NCBI RefSeq assembly: GCF_000022085.1
Contig: NC_011894.1
Coordinates: 6,136,501-6,200,500 of the forward strand
DNA: 64,000 nt
Reading direction: 5' to 3'
From: Methylobacterium nodulans ORS 2060
Lineage (GTDB): Bacteria > Pseudomonadota > Alphaproteobacteria > Rhizobiales > Beijerinckiaceae
A program made the position numbers and the translations under genes. Positions 61,140-64,000 of this stretch are shown in pieces (positions within the stretch are counted from its first letter, which is position 1; each line of letters opens with the position of its first letter). Under the pieces are notes generated by a model. That model saw only the letters and a program-made list of their open reading frames with translations. It had not been told where the DNA came from and did no database searches.

Positions 61140-62108
61140 TCAGGCCGGGGCGACGCCCCATTGCAGGGGCACGAACTCGTAGCCGTCCCCGGCCTTCGCG
61201 ATGTGGCCGGCCGCCGGGAAGGGCGCGTGGTAGAAGGCCACCGGCAGCCGTTCGGAGGCGGCCATCTGCAGCATCGTGTGGCGGGTGGCCCGCGCCTGGT
61301 CCGCGTCCATGTCGAACACCGCCGACCAGTCGGGGTGGCGCACGAACAGGGCCGGGTGGTTGGTGACGTCCGACATCAGCACGAGACGCCTGCCGCCCGC
61401 GTCGAGCACGAAGGCGGTGTGACCGGGGGTGTGCCCGCGCGCATCGAGGGCAGTGAGACCGGGCAGCACCTCCTTGCCCCAGGCGTAGCGCTCCGGCTTG
61501 AGGTCCTGCTGCGCGAAGGTCTTGCGTACCGCGCCGAAGGCCGCCTTGAGCGGCTCGGGCGGGTTCGCCATCCGGCTCGCGTCCAGCCAGAAGGCCGCCT
61601 CGGGCTCGGGGACCAGCACGCGGGCGTTCGGATAGGTGAGGCTGCCGTCCTTGCGGCGCAGGCCCAGGATGTGGTCGGGGTGGAAGTGGCTGATCACCAC
61701 CGCGTCGACCAGCCCGGGCGCGACGCCCGCGGCCTCGAGGCCCCGCAGGGCGCCGCCCGTGCCCGGCGGGCCGTTGTCGGCGAAGCCCGTGTCGACGAGC
61801 ACCCGACGCCCGCCCAGGGTGAGCAGCACGGGCGTGAAGGTGATCGGGAGCTGGTCCTTCGGCAGGAAGGCGCGATCGAGGGCGGCCTGCACCTCCGCGA
61901 AGGGCGCGTTGCGGACGAAGGAGGCGTCGAGCGGACGGGCCGCGATGCCCTCGTGCAGGGCGGTGACGGAGGTCTCGCCGAGGGCGTAGCGGTAGATCCC
62001 CGGCGGCGGAGCGGCGGGCGCCTGCGCGGCGGGGCCGCCGCCGAGGCCGGCGGTGCTCCCTGCGGCGGCGGGACCGGCGGCGAGCAGCGTGCGGCGGGTC
62101 ATCGACAT
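61140..62108 (-). CDS. Tat-exported metallo-beta-lactamase-fold hydrolase
   Basis: The 322-residue protein starts with a twin-arginine signal (MSMTRRTLLAAGPAAAGST). The MBL-fold core has ISHFHPDHILGLRRKDGSLT (HxHxDH), ARGHTPGHTAFVLDAGGRRL and VLMSDVTNHPALFVRHPDW. The fold is shared by lactonases, sulfatases and related hydrolases, so the substrate cannot be assigned. Export through Tat implies a folded, metal-loaded periplasmic enzyme. The ATG at 62108 puts the signal at the start; the frame extends 11 codons upstream without support. Confidence 0.88.
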   Translation of the reverse strand: MSMTRRTLLAAGPAAAGSTAGLGGGPAAQAPAAPPPGIYRYALGETSVTALHEGIAARPLDASFVRNAPFAEVQAALDRAFLPKDQLPITFTPVLLTLGGRRVLVDTGFADNGPPGTGGALRGLEAAGVAPGLVDAVVISHFHPDHILGLRRKDGSLTYPNARVLVPEPEAAFWLDASRMANPPEPLKAAFGAVRKTFAQQDLKPERYAWGKEVLPGLTALDARGHTPGHTAFVLDAGGRRLVLMSDVTNHPALFVRHPDWSAVFDMDADQARATRHTMLQMAASERLPVAFYHAPFPAAGHIAKAGDGYEFVPLQWGVAPA

Positions 62109-62188
62109 GGCTCTCAATCCCGGGCGAGGAACGCCCCGCACCTATGGCGGCCCACCCGGCCGTCAAGCCGGCAGGGCCCGCGGCGCCG

Positions 62189-63427
62189 TCAGCGGTTGGC
62201 GCGCGCCAGCGCCGTGTGCAGCAGCAGATTCACCCCCGGCAGGGTCGCCGACAGGTCGATGTCCTCGGCCTCGTTGTGGGTGATGCCGCCCTTGCAGGGG
62301 GTGAAGATCATGCAGGCGGGGGCGACCCGGGCCACGTGATAGGCGTCGTGCCCGGCCTGGGAGCGCAGGTCCATGGTCGGGATCGCGAGCCGCTCGGCCG
62401 TGGCGCGCAGGAGGCCGATCAGCTCCGCGTCGAAGCCGAACACCCCGAAGCCCCATTCCTCGGCGATCCGGATCGCCGTGCGGGAGCGCGCGGCGCAATC
62501 CGGCAGCGCCGCGCGTAAGGAGGCCTTCATGGTCTCCAGCGTCTCGACCGCGGGCGCGCGCATGTCGATGAAGAGCTCGGCATATTCCGAGAGCGTGCCG
62601 GGCAGGTTCGGCACAAGGTCGAGCCGCGCCGCGGTGGCCTTGGCGTCGACGGCGGCATGCGCCCAGCCGATATCGTTGACCGCCACCGCCACCATGGCGG
62701 CGCCGACGAGCGCGTTGTGGCGCTCGGCCATCGGCGTCGGGCCCGTATGGGCGGTCTCGCCCTCGACGGCGATGCGCATGCCGCAGCTCGGATAGCCGCC
62801 GGTGACGATGCCCACCGGCACGCCCGCCGCGTCGAGGGCCGGGCCCTGCTCGATGTGGAGCTCGAAATAGGCGTCGATCCTGCGGCCCCCCACCGGCTCG
62901 GGGCCGCGATAGCCGATTCCTGCCAGGGCGTCGCCGAAGCGGATGCCGTCGCGGTCAATGCGGCCCTCGACCCATTCGGGCGTCGCCTGGCCCGACCAGG
63001 CGAGGGAGCACAGCATCGGCGGCGAGAAGCGCGCGCCCTCCTCGTTCGTCCAGTTCACGACCTCGATGGTGCGCTTCGTCGCGATGCCGAGGTCGTCGAG
63101 GGTGCGGAGCACTTCGAGTCCGGCGAGCACGCCGAGGATGCCGTCGAAGCGCCCGCCCGCCCATTGCGTATCGAGGTGGCTTCCGATGAGGACGGGGGGC
63201 AGGTCGGGCTCGGTGCCGGGGCGGCGCAGGGTCATGCTGCCGAGCCGGTCGATGGAGAGGGCGTAGCCGCCCTCCGCGGCCCAGGCCTTGAGCTGGTCGC
63301 GCATCGCCCGGTCGGGCTCGGTGAGCGTGAGCCGCCGGATCCCCCCGCGCGGCCCCGTGCCGATCCCGGCCGAGACCATCAGCGTGTCCCAGAGCCGGGA
63401 GCCGTTCACCGAGAGATTGGTCGCCAT
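62189..63427 (-). CDS. M20-family amidohydrolase (N-carbamoyl-L-amino acid hydrolase/allantoate amidohydrolase type)
   Basis: Zinc-dependent hydrolase of the HyuC/AmaB group; members act on N-carbamoyl amino acids, ureidoglycolate or allantoate. The 412-residue protein has IGSHLDTQWAGGRFDGILGV (metal His/Asp), VNWTNEEGARFSPPMLCSLA (catalytic EE), YFELHIEQGPALDAAGVPVG, ETAHTGPTPMAERHNALVGA and SQAGHDAYHVARVAPACMIF with KGGITHNEAEDI. All metal residues are present. The ATG at 63427 starts the family N-terminus. It follows the nitronate monooxygenase gene on the same strand (111-base gap). Confidence 0.88.
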   Translation of the reverse strand: MATNLSVNGSRLWDTLMVSAGIGTGPRGGIRRLTLTEPDRAMRDQLKAWAAEGGYALSIDRLGSMTLRRPGTEPDLPPVLIGSHLDTQWAGGRFDGILGVLAGLEVLRTLDDLGIATKRTIEVVNWTNEEGARFSPPMLCSLAWSGQATPEWVEGRIDRDGIRFGDALAGIGYRGPEPVGGRRIDAYFELHIEQGPALDAAGVPVGIVTGGYPSCGMRIAVEGETAHTGPTPMAERHNALVGAAMVAVAVNDIGWAHAAVDAKATAARLDLVPNLPGTLSEYAELFIDMRAPAVETLETMKASLRAALPDCAARSRTAIRIAEEWGFGVFGFDAELIGLLRATAERLAIPTMDLRSQAGHDAYHVARVAPACMIFTPCKGGITHNEAEDIDLSATLPGVNLLLHTALARANR

Positions 63428-63538
63428 GCTGCCTCGCGCCAAGCGGTTGTCGTCGCGCGCCAGCATGCGAGCCCCGTGCCGGGGCGACAAGCACGGGACG
63501 CAGGGCAGGGGGTTACTTGGCAGGGTTACTTGGCAGGT

Positions 63539-64000
63539 TTATTCGGCGGGGTTCGTCGGCAGGATTTCCCGGCAGGGATTCCCGGCGCGGGACAAGAGCG
63601 CCTCCCGTGCCGCCGCGTATTCGCGCTTGAGCCGCGCGATCACCTCGGCGGCAGGGAGCACGTCGTCGATGGTGCCCACGCCCTGGCCCGCACCCCAGAT
63701 GTCGCGCCACGCCTTGGTGCGGCCGGAGCCGAAATCCATCCGGCTCTTGTCGGAATCCGGCAGGGCGTCCGGGTCGAGGCCCGCCGCCACGACGCTCGGC
63801 TTGAGGTAATTGCCGGACACGCCGGTGAAGAAGGGCGTGTAGACCACGTCCGCCGCCCGCGTCGCGACGATCATGTCCTTGTAGGCCGGGGCGGCGTTCG
63901 CCTCGGCGGTGGCGATGAAGCGGGTGCCCATATAGGCGAGGTCGGCGCCCATCGCCTGTGCGGCGAGGATGGCCGAGCCCGTGGTGATGGCCCCCGAGAG
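63539..64000 (-). CDS. Nitronate monooxygenase (2-nitropropane dioxygenase family), C-terminal part, cut by the window edge
   Basis: FMN enzyme that oxidises alkyl nitronates. The visible C-terminal 153 residues include LSGAITTGSAILAAQAMGAD, LAYMGTRFIATAEANAAPAY, VVYTPFFTGVSGNYLKPSVV and GAGQGVGTIDDVLPAAEVIA, characteristic of the TIM-barrel C-terminal half. The N-terminus and catalytic His lie beyond the right edge. The stop codon is followed by a short direct repeat of ggttacttggca (about 63509-63535). Confidence 0.9.
   Translation of the reverse strand, partial: LSGAITTGSAILAAQAMGADLAYMGTRFIATAEANAAPAYKDMIVATRAADVVYTPFFTGVSGNYLKPSVVAAGLDPDALPDSDKSRMDFGSGRTKAWRDIWGAGQGVGTIDDVLPAAEVIARLKREYAAAREALLSRAGNPCREILPTNPAE

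Noticed and set aside
63509..63535. Direct repeat ggttacttggca as an attachment site
   Set aside because: Only two adjacent short copies, no integrase or tRNA nearby; more likely local slippage.
1..64000. tRNA or rRNA genes, prophage, integrative element or defence island
   Set aside because: Reading both strands I found no T-loop-type tRNA signature, rRNA sequence, integrase, phage structural gene or defence-associated domain; gene content and composition are uniform core chromosome.

Overview
The window is about 64 kb of very GC-rich bacterial chromosome that reads as ordinary core genome of an alphaproteobacterium. A member of the Methylobacteriaceae (Methylobacterium in the broad sense) is the most likely source. 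This is inference from the gene set and the repeats: NDUFA12 beside a DUF2155 protein and aat, SciP (DUF1153), FlbD, PmtA, a B12-dependent ribonucleotide reductase, GANTC/CtrA-type control motifs and palindromic intergenic repeats. There is no phage, integrase, intact insertion sequence, CRISPR array, rRNA or recognisable tRNA.

Layout. 1-2.5 kb: gcvT-gcvH-gcvP operon (gcvP cut by the window edge) behind a tandem glycine riboswitch. 2.5-3.7 kb: a small gene graveyard holding a truncated LysR regulator, the tail of an alpha/beta hydrolase and repeat debris. 3.7-7.7 kb: nrdJ, with two NrdR-like boxes upstream. 8-13.3 kb: NDUFA12 and DUF2155, then aat, accC, accB and a DsbA-like protein on the other strand; a 0.7-kb gene-free stretch between the two groups holds a perfect 53-bp inverted repeat and a terminator-like hairpin. 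13.6-20 kb: aminotransferase, soluble chemoreceptor-like protein and RNase E. 20.6-31.6 kb: envelope block (amidase, PBP1A, M23 peptidase, AsmA-like protein) with prfB (programmed +1 frameshift) and a peroxiredoxin. 31.6-33.8 kb: small conserved protein, PfkB sugar kinase and divergent GntR regulator. 33.9-41.4 kb: flagellar block fliF-fliG-fliH-fliN-flbD, sciP, and fliK-flgD. 41.7-54.3 kb: mnmA, pmtA, a TVP38 membrane protein, an orphan histidine kinase, bioB, a LysR regulator, an SOS-linked radical SAM protein, moaB, a zinc metallopeptidase, a uracil-DNA glycosylase and ETF-QO. 54.5-64 kb: DUF296 protein with an acyl-CoA synthetase, rnhB with a GH25 lysozyme lipoprotein, DUF488, DUF6481, NAD kinase, cutA, a Tat-exported metallo-beta-lactamase-fold protein, an M20-family amidohydrolase and a nitronate monooxygenase cut by the right edge.

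How it works together. The clearest regulatory story is the flagellar/cell-cycle block. A CtrA-like site (TTAA-N7-CTAA) precedes fliF. The operon ends in flbD, a sigma-54 activator with a degenerate receiver. A well-spaced sigma-54 promoter drives fliK-flgD. Between flbD and flgD sits sciP, whose own promoter has a CtrA-like site and two GANTC methylation sites. Other readable control signals are the NrdR box pair of nrdJ, the glycine riboswitch of gcvT, and a LexA box (GTTC-N7-GTTC) in front of the radical SAM gene that also argues for a downstream start codon.

I did not find a convincing wholly new multi-gene system. The most interesting items are these regulatory sites, several structured intergenic repeat elements (one touching the rne stop codon, one ending a LysR remnant), an apparently cysteine-poor family-4-like uracil-DNA glycosylase, and orphan signalling proteins.
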